Assembly: GCA_021799915.1 (NCBI GenBank) | Contig: JAJYZN010000059.1 | Coordinates: forward strand, 1 to 14,226 | DNA: 14,226 bases | Reading direction: 5' to 3' | Source of the DNA: Actinomycetes bacterium | GTDB lineage: Bacteria; Actinomycetota; Acidimicrobiia; Acidimicrobiales; RAAP-2 | Part shown: piece by piece, positions 6,350 through 13,575 of the stretch | Numbering within the stretch: the first letter of the stretch is position 1 | Layout: every line of letters starts with the position of its first letter | Notes under the pieces: model-generated | The model's database searches: none | Seen by the model: only the letters and a program-made list of their open reading frames with translations | Told to the model about the DNA's origin: nothing | Program-made: the position numbers and the translations under genes

Positions 6350-8266
6350 ATGTCCAAGGCGAGCTCGGCGCAGCGCGAGAGTAGGGACGTGGTGCTGCGC
6401 CCCCCCGCCGGCTCGATCCCCGATGCACCCGGGTCGTACCAGTTCTTCGACGGCGACGGCCGGGTGCTCTACGTGGGCAAGGCCAAGTCACTCCGCCAGA
6501 GGCTGGCGTCGTACTGGCAGGACCCGGCCGTCCTGCCACCCCGGACGGCCCAGATGGTGGCCCAGGCGGCCCGGGTGGAGTGGGTGGTGGTGGCCACCGA
6601 GGTCGAAGCGCTCATGCTGGAGCACTCGCTCATCCAGGCCCACCAGCCCCGGTTCAACGTCCGCCTGAAGGACGACAAGAGCTACCCGTGGCTGGCGGTC
6701 ACCGTGGGCGAGCGCTGGCCCCGCCCAGCCGTGGTCCGGGGTAAGAAGCGAAAGGGTGTGCGCTACTTCGGTCCCTACGGTCACGTGGGCGCCATCAGGG
6801 ACACCCTCGACCTGCTGTGCAAGTCCTTCCCGCTGCGGACGTGCTCGGACGCCAAGTTCCGCCGGCACGAGCGCCTGGGCCGGCCCTGCCTGCTGTTCGA
6901 CATCGATCGGTGCTCGGGCCCCTGCATCGGAGCGGTGGACGAGGAGCGCTACGCCGAGCTGGTGCACGATCTCATGGCCTTCCTCGACGGGGACACCGCG
7001 CCGGTGGTTGGTCGCCTGGAGAAAGAGATGGCCGATGCTGCCGTCAACCTCGAGTTCGAACGGGCAGCCCGGGTGAGGGACCGTCTCGGCGCGGTGCGCA
7101 AGGCGGCCGAGAGCCAGCTCATGGTGTCCTCTCGCCCCGAGAACCTCGACGTGGTCGGGATCGCCGAGGACGAGCTGGAGGCCGCGGTCCAGGTCTTCCA
7201 CGTCCGGCGGGGTCGGGTGGTCGGTCGTCACGGATCGATCGCTGACAAGGTCGAGGAGCTCACGACGCCCGAGCTGGTGGGACGGGTGGTGGAGGCGCTC
7301 TACGGTGCCCCGGGAGCCGAGGTGCCCCGTCGCATCCTGGTCCCCGAGCGACCTCCTGATGCCGAAGTGCTCGAGGCGTGGTTGGGGTCGCTCCGGGGTG
7401 GTCCGGTGGAGTTGGCGGTCCCTCGGAGAGGGGGCAAGCGGGCGCGCCAAGAGACGGTGGTCCGCAACGCCGGGGACGACCTGGCCCGCCACCGCCTCCA
7501 CCGAGCCTCGGACCACGCCAGCCGGTCACGGGCCCTGGTCGAGCTCCAGGAGGCGCTCGGGCTGGAGCGGGCACCTCTCAGGATCGAGTGCTACGACATG
7601 AGCCACCTCCAGGGCACCGACTACGTGGGCTCGATGGTGGTGTTCGAGGACGGGCTGGCCAAGAAGGCTGACTATCGGCGCTTCTCGGTGAAGACGGTGG
7701 CCGGCAACGACGACTACGCGGCCATGGAAGAGGTCCTCCGTCGGCGGCTCCGGGCCCTGGTCGACGAGCGCTCCGCCGCCGGGGCGGAGCCCGGGAGATC
7801 CTCGAAGTTCGCCTACCCACCGAACCTCCTGCTCCTCGACGGGGGGAAGGGCCAGCTGGCGGTGGGGCAGCGGGTGCTCGACGAGGCCGGTCTCGCTGCC
7901 GTCGGGCTGGAGGGGACCATCGAGCTGGCGGCCCTGGCCAAGCAGTTCGAGGAGGTCTACCGGCCCGGGTGTCCCGAACCTGTGCGACTGCCGCGGGGAG
8001 CGGAGGCCCTGTACCTGCTCCAGCGGGTGCGCGACGAGGCCCACCGGTTCGCCGTCACCTACCACCGCCAACGCCGGAACACCCGGATGACCTCGGGCGT
8101 CCTGGATGGGGTCCGGGGGCTGGGACCGGCCCGGCGGGCCCGGTTGGTGCGGGAGCTCGGGGGGATGCGTGGCCTGCGGGCCGCCGACCTCGACGACCTC
8201 CTCGCAGTGTCCTGGCTCCCCGACGAGGTCGCCCGGAGGGTCTTCGAGCGCCTCCACCGGGGGTGA
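6350..8266 (+). CDS. uvrC: Excinuclease ABC subunit C (UvrC)
   Basis: A 638-residue nuclease that makes both incisions in UvrABC nucleotide excision repair. GIY-YIG domain: GSYQFF (28–33), VLYVGKAKSLRQRLASYW (39–56), TEVEALMLEHSLI and DDKSYPWL. A cysteine cluster at 165, 180, 188 and 192 (RTC, RPC, RC, GPC) matches the [4Fe-4S] site reported for UvrC. The UVR motif for UvrB contact spans about 219–253. The C-terminal RNase H-like nuclease has ECYDMSHLQGTDYVGSMVVFEDG (Asp416), LLLDGGKGQ (Asp497) and RDEAHRFAVTYHRQ (His565). A helix-hairpin-helix-like tail (GVRGLGPARRARLV...) closes the protein. ATG 6350 has no Shine-Dalgarno. GTG 6389/6392, preceded by TAGGGA, would also keep the whole GIY-YIG domain. 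It leads into rapZ 74 nt downstream, the standard actinobacterial order. Confidence 0.96.
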   Translation: MSKASSAQRESRDVVLRPPAGSIPDAPGSYQFFDGDGRVLYVGKAKSLRQRLASYWQDPAVLPPRTAQMVAQAARVEWVVVATEVEALMLEHSLIQAHQPRFNVRLKDDKSYPWLAVTVGERWPRPAVVRGKKRKGVRYFGPYGHVGAIRDTLDLLCKSFPLRTCSDAKFRRHERLGRPCLLFDIDRCSGPCIGAVDEERYAELVHDLMAFLDGDTAPVVGRLEKEMADAAVNLEFERAARVRDRLGAVRKAAESQLMVSSRPENLDVVGIAEDELEAAVQVFHVRRGRVVGRHGSIADKVEELTTPELVGRVVEALYGAPGAEVPRRILVPERPPDAEVLEAWLGSLRGGPVELAVPRRGGKRARQETVVRNAGDDLARHRLHRASDHASRSRALVELQEALGLERAPLRIECYDMSHLQGTDYVGSMVVFEDGLAKKADYRRFSVKTVAGNDDYAAMEEVLRRRLRALVDERSAAGAEPGRSSKFAYPPNLLLLDGGKGQLAVGQRVLDEAGLAAVGLEGTIELAALAKQFEEVYRPGCPEPVRLPRGAEALYLLQRVRDEAHRFAVTYHRQRRNTRMTSGVLDGVRGLGPARRARLVRELGGMRGLRAADLDDLLAVSWLPDEVARRVFERLHRG

Positions 8267-8300
8267 AGGGGACCGGGCACACGGGGTGAAGGGCACCGGG
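8260..8300 (+). repeat. Tandem G-rich duplication, 23-nt period, across the uvrC stop
   Basis: GGGGTGAAGGGGACCGGG (8260–8277) recurs as GGGGTGAAGGGCACCGGG (8283–8300), with 17 of 18 positions identical. The first copy contains the uvrC stop codon TGA (8264–8266). It looks like a local slippage duplication. The second copy would carry another in-sequence TGA. Confidence 0.75.
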
Positions 8301-8313
8301 GCGTGCCCCGGTG
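8294..8313 (+). terminator. 9-bp GC-rich hairpin between uvrC and rapZ
   Basis: CACCGGGGC (8294–8302) and GCCCCGGTG (8305–8313) are exact reverse complements with a 2-nt spacer, so the stem is about 8 bp with a 4-nt loop. It overlaps the second copy of the 23-nt duplication. No T run follows. It may attenuate or process the message between the repair gene and rapZ rather than terminate fully, because there is little room for a new promoter before rapZ. Confidence 0.4.
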
Positions 8314-8340
8314 GTCCGGGTGAGGGAGACTGGAGGGGTC

Positions 8341-9201
8341 ATGAGCGAGTTCCTCGTCGTCACCGGTATGTCGGGGGCCGGTCGTTCCACCGCCGCCGCC
8401 ACGTTGGAGGACCTGGGCTGGTTCGTGATCGACAACCTGCCCCCGGCCCTCATCACGAAGGTGGCCGAGCTGGTGGGACGGCCCGGATCGGAGGCCGAGC
8501 GGGTGGCGCTCGTGATCGGGCGGGCCGGGGGAGAGGACTTCGCAGACGTCCCCCCGATCCTCGACGCCCTGGGCGAGGCCCGTCACCGGGTTCGGGTCCT
8601 CTTTCTCGATGCCGCCGACGACATCCTGGTCCGCCGGTTCGAGGGCACCCGCCGCCGCCACCCCTTGGCCGCCAGAGGGGTCGAGGAGTCAATCGCCGGC
8701 GAACGACGCCTCCTGGCCCACCTGCGGGACCGGGCCGACGTGATCCTCGACACCGGAGAGCTGAACTCGAACCAGCTGCGCCAGCGGGTGATCGAGCTGT
8801 TCGGTGAAGGGGACGTCGCCGGCAGGGGGCACATGCAGACCTCGGTGGTCTCCTTCGGGTACAAGCACGGCATACCCCTCGACGTCGACCTGGTGTTCGA
8901 CTGCCGGTTCCTGCCCAACCCGTACTGGGTCGAAGAGCTCCGACCCATGAGCGGCAGGGACGACCCGGTGCGCCAATTCGTCCTCGACCAGCCCGACACC
9001 GACGTCTTCCTGGCCAAGGTGGACGACCTGCTCACGACCCTGGTGCCGTCGTTCGCCCGGGAGGGGAAGTCCTACCTCACCGTGGCCGTGGGCTGCACCG
9101 GCGGCCGGCACCGATCGGTGGTCCTGGCCGACGCCTTGTCCGCCCGGCTGGAGGCTCACGGCATCGCCGCCACCTCGTTCCACCGGGACGTGGACCGGTG
9201 A
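8341..9201 (+). CDS. rapZ: RapZ/YvcJ family nucleotide-binding protein
   Basis: A 286-residue P-loop protein. In E. coli RapZ is an RNA-binding adapter that controls glucosamine-6-phosphate synthase through small RNAs; the actinobacterial role is less clear, though it travels with yvcK. Walker A-like GMSGAGRS is at 9–16, with Arg instead of the usual Lys, a form I recall from other actinobacterial homologues. Further family marks: LEDLGWFVIDNLPPALI (22–38), LFLDAADDILVRRFEGTRRRHPL (87–109), DTGELNSNQLR, and the C-terminal SFGYKHGIPLDVDLVFDCRFLPNPY (171–195) and GCTGGRHRSV (251–260), which form the RNA/metabolite-binding domain in E. coli. ATG 8341 has GGAGGGG 2 nt upstream of its spacer and fits the family N-terminus; the frame is open further upstream but not conserved. 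Its stop overlaps the yvcK GTG. Confidence 0.95.
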   Translation: MSEFLVVTGMSGAGRSTAAATLEDLGWFVIDNLPPALITKVAELVGRPGSEAERVALVIGRAGGEDFADVPPILDALGEARHRVRVLFLDAADDILVRRFEGTRRRHPLAARGVEESIAGERRLLAHLRDRADVILDTGELNSNQLRQRVIELFGEGDVAGRGHMQTSVVSFGYKHGIPLDVDLVFDCRFLPNPYWVEELRPMSGRDDPVRQFVLDQPDTDVFLAKVDDLLTTLVPSFAREGKSYLTVAVGCTGGRHRSVVLADALSARLEAHGIAATSFHRDVDR

Positions 9202-10175
9202 CGGCCGACGCCGCCGGAGTGGGCGTGGGGGCGCGCGAGGGCGTGGGAGCGGGTGAAGGGGTGGGAGCGGGTGATTGCGTGACCGGTGCGGGGCACCGCG
9301 GCACTCACCGGGTGGTGGCCATCGGAGGAGGGCACGGGACGGCGGTGACGCTGCGGGCGGCCCGACGCTACGCCGGGCACGTCACGGCCATCGTGTCGGT
9401 CGCCGACGACGGTGGCTCCACCGGGCGGCTGCGCCAGGAGCTCGACGTGGTGGGGCTCGGCGACATGCGCAAATGCCTGGTGGCTCTCGCCGAGCCCTCC
9501 TCGGTCCTGGCCCGGGCCTTCGAGCACCGCTTCGACACCAGCGCTCGGCCCGGCGAGCTGGCCGGCCACGCCCTGGGGAACCTGGTGCTGGCCGGGCTGA
9601 TCGAAGCCACCGGTGACCTGGTGGCCGGGATCGACGCCGCGGCCGAGCTGCTGGGTGCCGCCGGGCGGGTCCTCCCGGCGACCACCGAGAAAGTCACCCT
9701 GAAGGCGCTTTCCGACGACGGCGAGGTGAACGGCCAGGTGGCGGTGGCCGCCGCCGGGAGGATCCGGAGGGTCTCCCTCGTCCCGGAGGGGTCGAGCCCA
9801 CCCCCCGAGGCGCTGAAGGCGTTGGCCGGTGCCGACCAGGTGGTGATCGGGCCTGGATCCCTGTACACCAGCGTGCTGGCGGCGGCTGCGGTCCCGGGGG
9901 TCGCCGAGGCCCTCAGCGCCGCCCCAGGTCAGAAGGTCTACGTGTGCAACCTGCGCCCGCAGGTCCCCGAGACCGCCGGGTACGACGTGGCGGCCCACGT
10001 GGTGGCGTTGCGTGAGCACGGGGTCGACGTGGACCTGGTGCTGTGGGACTCGAGCGCCGGCCTGGTTCCGGGTGCCGTGGACCGCCCGCTCCACGACGTG
10101 GCGCTGGCGGGTCCCAACGGCCTGGTCCACGATCCTGTAAGACTGGCGAAAGCCCTGTCCGGTCTGCTGGCATGA
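9198..10175 (+). CDS. yvcK: YvcK/CofD-like gluconeogenesis factor
   Basis: A 325-residue Rossmann-like protein. YvcK/GlmR proteins bind UDP-N-acetylglucosamine and couple carbon metabolism to cell-wall precursor supply. Signature motifs: AIGGGHGTAVTLRAAR (41–56), VSVADDGGSTGRLRQEL (66–82), GLGDMRKCLVALA (86–98), GHALGNLVLAGLIEATGD (123–140), TTEKVTLKALSDDGEVNGQ, ADQVVIGPGSLYTSVLA and KVYVCNLRPQVPETAGY. The GTG start overlaps the rapZ TGA (GTGA), implying coupling. Residues 1–37 precede the conserved core and contain a Val-Gly-Ala hexapeptide repeat (10–27) encoded by an 18-nt tandem repeat. An alternative GTG at 9279 would skip that repeat but lacks a well-placed Shine-Dalgarno. whiA, usually next, is absent. 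Confidence 0.94.
   Translation: MTADAAGVGVGAREGVGAGEGVGAGDCVTGAGHRGTHRVVAIGGGHGTAVTLRAARRYAGHVTAIVSVADDGGSTGRLRQELDVVGLGDMRKCLVALAEPSSVLARAFEHRFDTSARPGELAGHALGNLVLAGLIEATGDLVAGIDAAAELLGAAGRVLPATTEKVTLKALSDDGEVNGQVAVAAAGRIRRVSLVPEGSSPPPEALKALAGADQVVIGPGSLYTSVLAAAAVPGVAEALSAAPGQKVYVCNLRPQVPETAGYDVAAHVVALREHGVDVDLVLWDSSAGLVPGAVDRPLHDVALAGPNGLVHDPVRLAKALSGLLA
9225..9278 (+). repeat. Three-copy 18-nt in-frame tandem repeat in the yvcK 5' end
   Basis: Units GTGGGGGCGCGCGAGGGC (9225–9242), GTGGGAGCGGGTGAAGGG (9243–9260) and GTGGGAGCGGGTGATTGC (9261–9278). They encode VGAREG, VGAGEG and VGAGDC. The last two copies share their first 14 bases. The period is a multiple of three, so copy-number change would keep the frame. 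Confidence 0.8.
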
Positions 10176-10251
10176 GCGGGTGGCCGACCCGGGAGGGACG
10201 GGGCGCACGGAGCGCACGGGCGTGGAGTGACTTGAGGAGGGACGGACGGGG
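10176..10251 (+). other. yvcK–gap intergenic region without whiA
   Basis: Only 76 bases separate yvcK from gap. They hold a weak CGGGT/ACCCG stem (10177–10191), a 9-nt direct repeat GCGCACGGA/GCGCACGGG (10203–10220) and GAGGAGG (10234–10240) upstream of gap. There is no coding remnant and no clear promoter, so gap could be read from upstream or from an unrecognised promoter here. Confidence 0.5.
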
Positions 10252-11286
10252 ATGACGGTTCGGGTGGGAGTGAACGGCTTCGGTCGCATCGGGAGGAACT
10301 TCCTGCGTGCCGCCATGGCCTCGGGCGCCGATCTGGACATCGTGGCGGTGAACGACCTCACCTCACCCGAGACGAACGCCCATCTCCTGCGGTACGACTC
10401 CAGTCAGGGCAGGCTGCCGGTGGGGGTGGAGGTGGACGGCGACGTCCTCGTGGTGGGCGGCCACCGCATCCGGGTTCTCTCCGAACGTGAGCCCTCGGCC
10501 CTCCCCTGGGGCGAGCTGGGGGTGGAGGTGGTGGTGGAGTCCACCGGCCGGTTCACGGCCCGCACAGACGCCGCCCACCACCTGAAGGCCGGTGCCAGCC
10601 GGGTCGTGATCTCCGCTCCCGCAGCGGACGCCGACGCCACCTTCGTCGTCGGCGTGAACGACGACACGTTCGATCCCGACGCCCATCACGTGGTATCGAA
10701 CGCCTCGTGCACCACGAACTGCTTCGTCCCCATGGTGAAGGTGATCGACGACGCATTCGGGATCGAAGGCGGGCTCATGACCACCGTCCACGCCTACACC
10801 AACGACCAGAACCTCCTCGATCTCCCACACAAGGACCTTCGACGGGCCCGGGCGGCGGCGATCAACATCGTCCCGGCCTCCACCGGCGCGGCTCGGGCGA
10901 CGAACCTGGTCCTGTCATCGATGAAGGGGCGGCTCGACGGCACGGCGCTGCGGGTTCCCGTCCCGGTGGGCTCCATCACGGACTTCACCGCGGTCGTCCC
11001 CGGCGTGGTGGGCGTCGACGACGTGAACCGGGCGTTCGCCGCCGCGGCGGGGGCAGGGCCGCTGTCGAGGGTCCTGGTCTACACCGAGGACCCCATCGTG
11101 TCTTCGGACATCGTGGGTAGCCCGGCCTCGTGCACCTTCGATGCCGGCCTCACGATGGTCCAGCCGCTCGGTGACCGGGCCACGCTGGTGAAGGCCCAGG
11201 GCTGGTACGACAACGAGTGGGGCTACTCGAACCGTCTGGTGGACCTGTGCGCCGTCGTGAGTAGCCACGCCGGGGAGCACAGATGA
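10252..11286 (+). CDS. gap: Glyceraldehyde-3-phosphate dehydrogenase, NAD-type
   Basis: A 344-residue glycolytic enzyme that oxidises glyceraldehyde 3-phosphate to 1,3-bisphosphoglycerate. Rossmann motif NGFGRIGR is at 8–15. Asp35 in VAVNDL favours NAD over NADP. The active site is NASCTTNC with catalytic Cys153, and His179 lies in TTVHAYTNDQ. Further family marks are HKDLRRARAAAINIVPASTGAA, SSMKGRLDGTALRVPVPVGS and C-terminal WYDNEWGYSNRLVDL. The ATG has purine-rich sequence upstream (GAGGAGG 11 nt away, GGACGGGG closer). The stop overlaps the pgk ATG (ATGA), so gap and pgk are translationally coupled. The length is slightly above the usual 330–340 because of a short C-terminal tail. Confidence 0.97.
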   Translation: MTVRVGVNGFGRIGRNFLRAAMASGADLDIVAVNDLTSPETNAHLLRYDSSQGRLPVGVEVDGDVLVVGGHRIRVLSEREPSALPWGELGVEVVVESTGRFTARTDAAHHLKAGASRVVISAPAADADATFVVGVNDDTFDPDAHHVVSNASCTTNCFVPMVKVIDDAFGIEGGLMTTVHAYTNDQNLLDLPHKDLRRARAAAINIVPASTGAARATNLVLSSMKGRLDGTALRVPVPVGSITDFTAVVPGVVGVDDVNRAFAAAAGAGPLSRVLVYTEDPIVSSDIVGSPASCTFDAGLTMVQPLGDRATLVKAQGWYDNEWGYSNRLVDLCAVVSSHAGEHR

Positions 11287-12482
11287 CGGGCAGGGAGCTC
11301 AGGCAGGCGCTCCCGGTCTTAGAAGACCTGCCCTCGGTCGCGGGGGCGCGGATCCTGGTGCGCACCGACTTCAACGTCCCCTTGACCGAGGAGGGTGGTC
11401 GGGTCGAGGTGGCCGACGACTTCCGTATCCGCACGGCCCTTCCGACCCTCGAATGGCTGGTGGACCGTGGGGCGACGGTCACCGCCTGCAGCCACCTGGG
11501 CCGTCCCGACGGCGCTCCCGACCAGCGGTGGTCCATGGGTCCGGTCCGGGAACGCCTCGTCGAGCTTTGCCCAGGGGTCGACCTGATGGAGAACCTGCGG
11601 TTCTCACCCGGAGAGAAGGCCAACGATCCGGCGTTCTTGTCCTCGCTGGTGGATGGTTTCGACGGCTACGTGAACGAGGCCTTCGGCGTCGCCCACCGGC
11701 GACACGCGTCGGTGGTCGGTCCGCCGACGAAACTGCCCAGCGCTGCCGGGAGGAGGCTCGCCGTCGAGGTGGAGGTGCTCGGGAGCCTCCTCGACGAGCC
11801 GGCTCGGCCGTTCGTGGCCGTCGTCGGCGGGGCGAAGGTGGCCGACAAGCTCGGGCTCCTGTGCGCGCTAGCCCGGCGGGTCGACGTGCTGGCCGTCGGG
11901 GGGGCCATGGCCTTCACCTTCCTGGCCGCTCTGGGGCACGACATCGGAGCATCGCTGGTGGACCTCAGCCAAGTCGAAGCCTGCCGGAAGCTCGTCCATT
12001 CCGGAGTGGAGCTGATCCTTCCGTCCGACGTGGTGGCCCTGGAGCCCGGTGGCACGTGCGGTCACGACAGCGGTCCCAGCGGTCCCCGGGGTGACGCCAA
12101 GGTGATGGGCCGTGACCTCCCCGACGGGTGGCAGGGCCTGGACATCGGTCCCGAGACCGCCGAGGCCTTCGCCGCAGCGATCGGGGTGGCCGGGACGGTC
12201 CTGTGGAACGGGCCGCTCGGGGTCGTCGAAGACGACCGCTTCGCCGGGGGGACGTGCCGCGTCGCCGAGGCCGTGGCCTCGTGCTCCGGCTTCACCGTCG
12301 TCGGCGGGGGAGACAGTGCGGGGGCTTTGGAGCGCCTCGGTCTCGTCCAGAAGGTCGACTTCCTGTCGACCGGAGGCGGGGCCTCCCTGGCCTTGGTCGA
12401 GCTGGGCGACCTTCCTGGCCTGGCCGCCCTCCGGGAGGCAGTGAACGCCCCGGGCCGCCGGTCGCGCCCGAGAGCCGGCTGA
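11283..12482 (+). CDS. pgk: Phosphoglycerate kinase
   Basis: A 399-residue cytosolic enzyme that transfers phosphate from 1,3-bisphosphoglycerate to ADP. Motifs in order: LVRTDFNVP (25–33), DDFRIRTALPTL (45–56, with the substrate-binding Arg probably Arg48), SHLGRPDGAP (70–79), MENLRFSPGEK (102–112), VNEAFGVAHRRHASVVGPPTKLPSAAG (130–156), VVGGAKVADKLGLL (180–193, Lys185 and Lys189), VGGAMAFTFLAALG, DIGPET, WNGPLGVVE, GGGDSAGAL and STGGGASL. The usual VNDAFG reads VNEAFG. The start overlaps the gap stop by ATGA, and tpiA follows after 15 nt. Length is normal for bacterial PGK. Confidence 0.97.
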   Translation: MTGRELRQALPVLEDLPSVAGARILVRTDFNVPLTEEGGRVEVADDFRIRTALPTLEWLVDRGATVTACSHLGRPDGAPDQRWSMGPVRERLVELCPGVDLMENLRFSPGEKANDPAFLSSLVDGFDGYVNEAFGVAHRRHASVVGPPTKLPSAAGRRLAVEVEVLGSLLDEPARPFVAVVGGAKVADKLGLLCALARRVDVLAVGGAMAFTFLAALGHDIGASLVDLSQVEACRKLVHSGVELILPSDVVALEPGGTCGHDSGPSGPRGDAKVMGRDLPDGWQGLDIGPETAEAFAAAIGVAGTVLWNGPLGVVEDDRFAGGTCRVAEAVASCSGFTVVGGGDSAGALERLGLVQKVDFLSTGGGASLALVELGDLPGLAALREAVNAPGRRSRPRAG

Positions 12483-12497
12483 GGCGGCTGACGACCG

Positions 12498-13289
12498 GTG
12501 AGCCACGAGCGCGACGGGCGTCGGTTCCTGCTGAGCGGGAACTGGAAGATGCACCACGACCACATCGAAGCCCTCCATATGGTCCGGGATCTGGGGCTCC
12601 GGATGAAGCCCGATGACGTCGCGGACGTGGACGTGTCCGTGCACCCCCCATTCACCGACATCCGCACCGTGCAGTCCCTGGTGGAAGGAGAGGGCATCCC
12701 GGTGGTCCTCGGGGCCCAGCACTGCTCGGACCAGGATCGGGGCCCGTTCACCGGGGAGGTCAGCCCGCAGATGCTGGCCCGCCTGGCCGTGCGCTACGTG
12801 CTGGTGGGCCACTCCGAGCGCCGCCAGCTGTTCGGGATGACCGACGCCACCGTGGCCTCGACCATAAAGGCGGTCCTGCGACACGGGATGACCCCGATCT
12901 GCTGTGTCGGGGAGAGCGCCGACGAGCGGGTGGCTGGTCGGACCGAGGCCCGGCTGCGCGACCAGCTCTTGGGGGCCATCGAAGGCCTGGAACCCGAGCA
13001 GGTCGGGGGAATGGTGCTGGCCTACGAACCGCTCTGGGCCATCGGTTCGGGAACGCCGGCCACCCCGGTGGACGCCGCCGACGCCTGCGCCTACCTGCGG
13101 GGGCTGGTGGCCTCGGAGGTGGGCCCGGAGCCGGCTCGGGCCATCCGGGTCCAGTACGGGGGATCGGTGACGGCAGACAATGCCGCCGAGATGGCTTCGG
13201 AGCCCGACGTGGACGGACTGCTCGTAGGCGGGGCCAGCCTTGATGCCGCGAGCTTTCTCGACATCCTCCGGGCCGTCGCCGGCTGCTAG
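12498..13289 (+). CDS. tpiA: Triosephosphate isomerase
   Basis: A 263-residue TIM-barrel enzyme that interconverts dihydroxyacetone phosphate and glyceraldehyde 3-phosphate. Catalytic residues are visible: Asn15 and Lys17 in SGNWKM, His105 in GHSERR and Glu177 in AYEPLWAIGSG. The flexible loop follows (IGSGTPATP). GPFTGEVSPQML, VQYGGSV (phosphate binding) and LLVGGASLD complete the set. The substrate-pocket stretch usually reading GAQN is GAQHC here, a mild variation. The GTG start, 15 nt after the pgk stop, has no strong Shine-Dalgarno, so it probably depends on ribosomes finishing pgk. It is third of the gap–pgk–tpiA glycolytic cassette. Confidence 0.96.
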   Translation: MSHERDGRRFLLSGNWKMHHDHIEALHMVRDLGLRMKPDDVADVDVSVHPPFTDIRTVQSLVEGEGIPVVLGAQHCSDQDRGPFTGEVSPQMLARLAVRYVLVGHSERRQLFGMTDATVASTIKAVLRHGMTPICCVGESADERVAGRTEARLRDQLLGAIEGLEPEQVGGMVLAYEPLWAIGSGTPATPVDAADACAYLRGLVASEVGPEPARAIRVQYGGSVTADNAAEMASEPDVDGLLVGGASLDAASFLDILRAVAGC

Positions 13290-13329
13290 CGTTCGAGGGC
13301 CGTCCCGACGCCGCGGGCGGCAGTCACTT

Positions 13330-13336
13330 GAAGGAG
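13330..13336 (+). promoter_or_regulatory. Ribosome binding site of secG
   Basis: GAAGGAG stands 8 nt before GTG 13345 (and 11 nt before TTG 13348). It fixes the secG start there rather than at in-frame codons inside tpiA. Confidence 0.7.
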
Positions 13337-13344
13337 CGAACCGG

Positions 13345-13575
13345 GTGTTGACGTGGATCTACATCGTCATCGAGATCCTGGCCGCCGTGGGCCTGATCTT
13401 CCTGATCCTCATGCACAGCGGGAAGGGCGGTGGGCTGTCGGACATGTTCGGGGGCAGCGTGGGCGCCGCAGCACAGGGTTCGACCGTGGTGGAGCGGAAC
13501 CTGGACCGGATCACGGTCACCGTGGCCATCATCTTTGCCTTCACGACCCTGACCCTGGATCTCCGGCTGCAGTGA
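13345..13575 (+). CDS. secG: Preprotein translocase subunit SecG
   Basis: A 76-residue membrane protein, normal for SecG, the accessory subunit of the SecYEG export channel. It has the typical two-helix hairpin: helix 1 about 3–23, a glycine-rich cytoplasmic loop HSGKGGGLSDMFGG, and helix 2 about 55–73. The STVVERNLDRIT stretch before helix 2 is also family-typical. GTG 13345 is chosen from the GAAGGAG upstream. The frame is open further back into tpiA but without homology. Location after tpiA is the standard actinobacterial arrangement. The TGA overlaps the GTG of the next gene (GTGA). Confidence 0.94.
   Translation: MLTWIYIVIEILAAVGLIFLILMHSGKGGGLSDMFGGSVGAAAQGSTVVERNLDRITVTVAIIFAFTTLTLDLRLQ

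Noticed and set aside
4996..6384. A 462-codon plus-strand frame opposite nadA
   Set aside because: It is a shadow of nadA, whose minus-strand translation carries every family motif including the three cluster cysteines.
6488..8296. Long minus-strand frames opposite uvrC
   Set aside because: They have no recognisable domains, and uvrC on the other strand is complete with GIY-YIG, cysteine cluster, UVR and nuclease motifs.
8349..8388. Arg in place of Lys in the RapZ Walker A loop
   Set aside because: Considered as a sign of lost nucleotide binding, but I recall the same GAGR form from other actinobacterial homologues, so it is probably lineage-normal.
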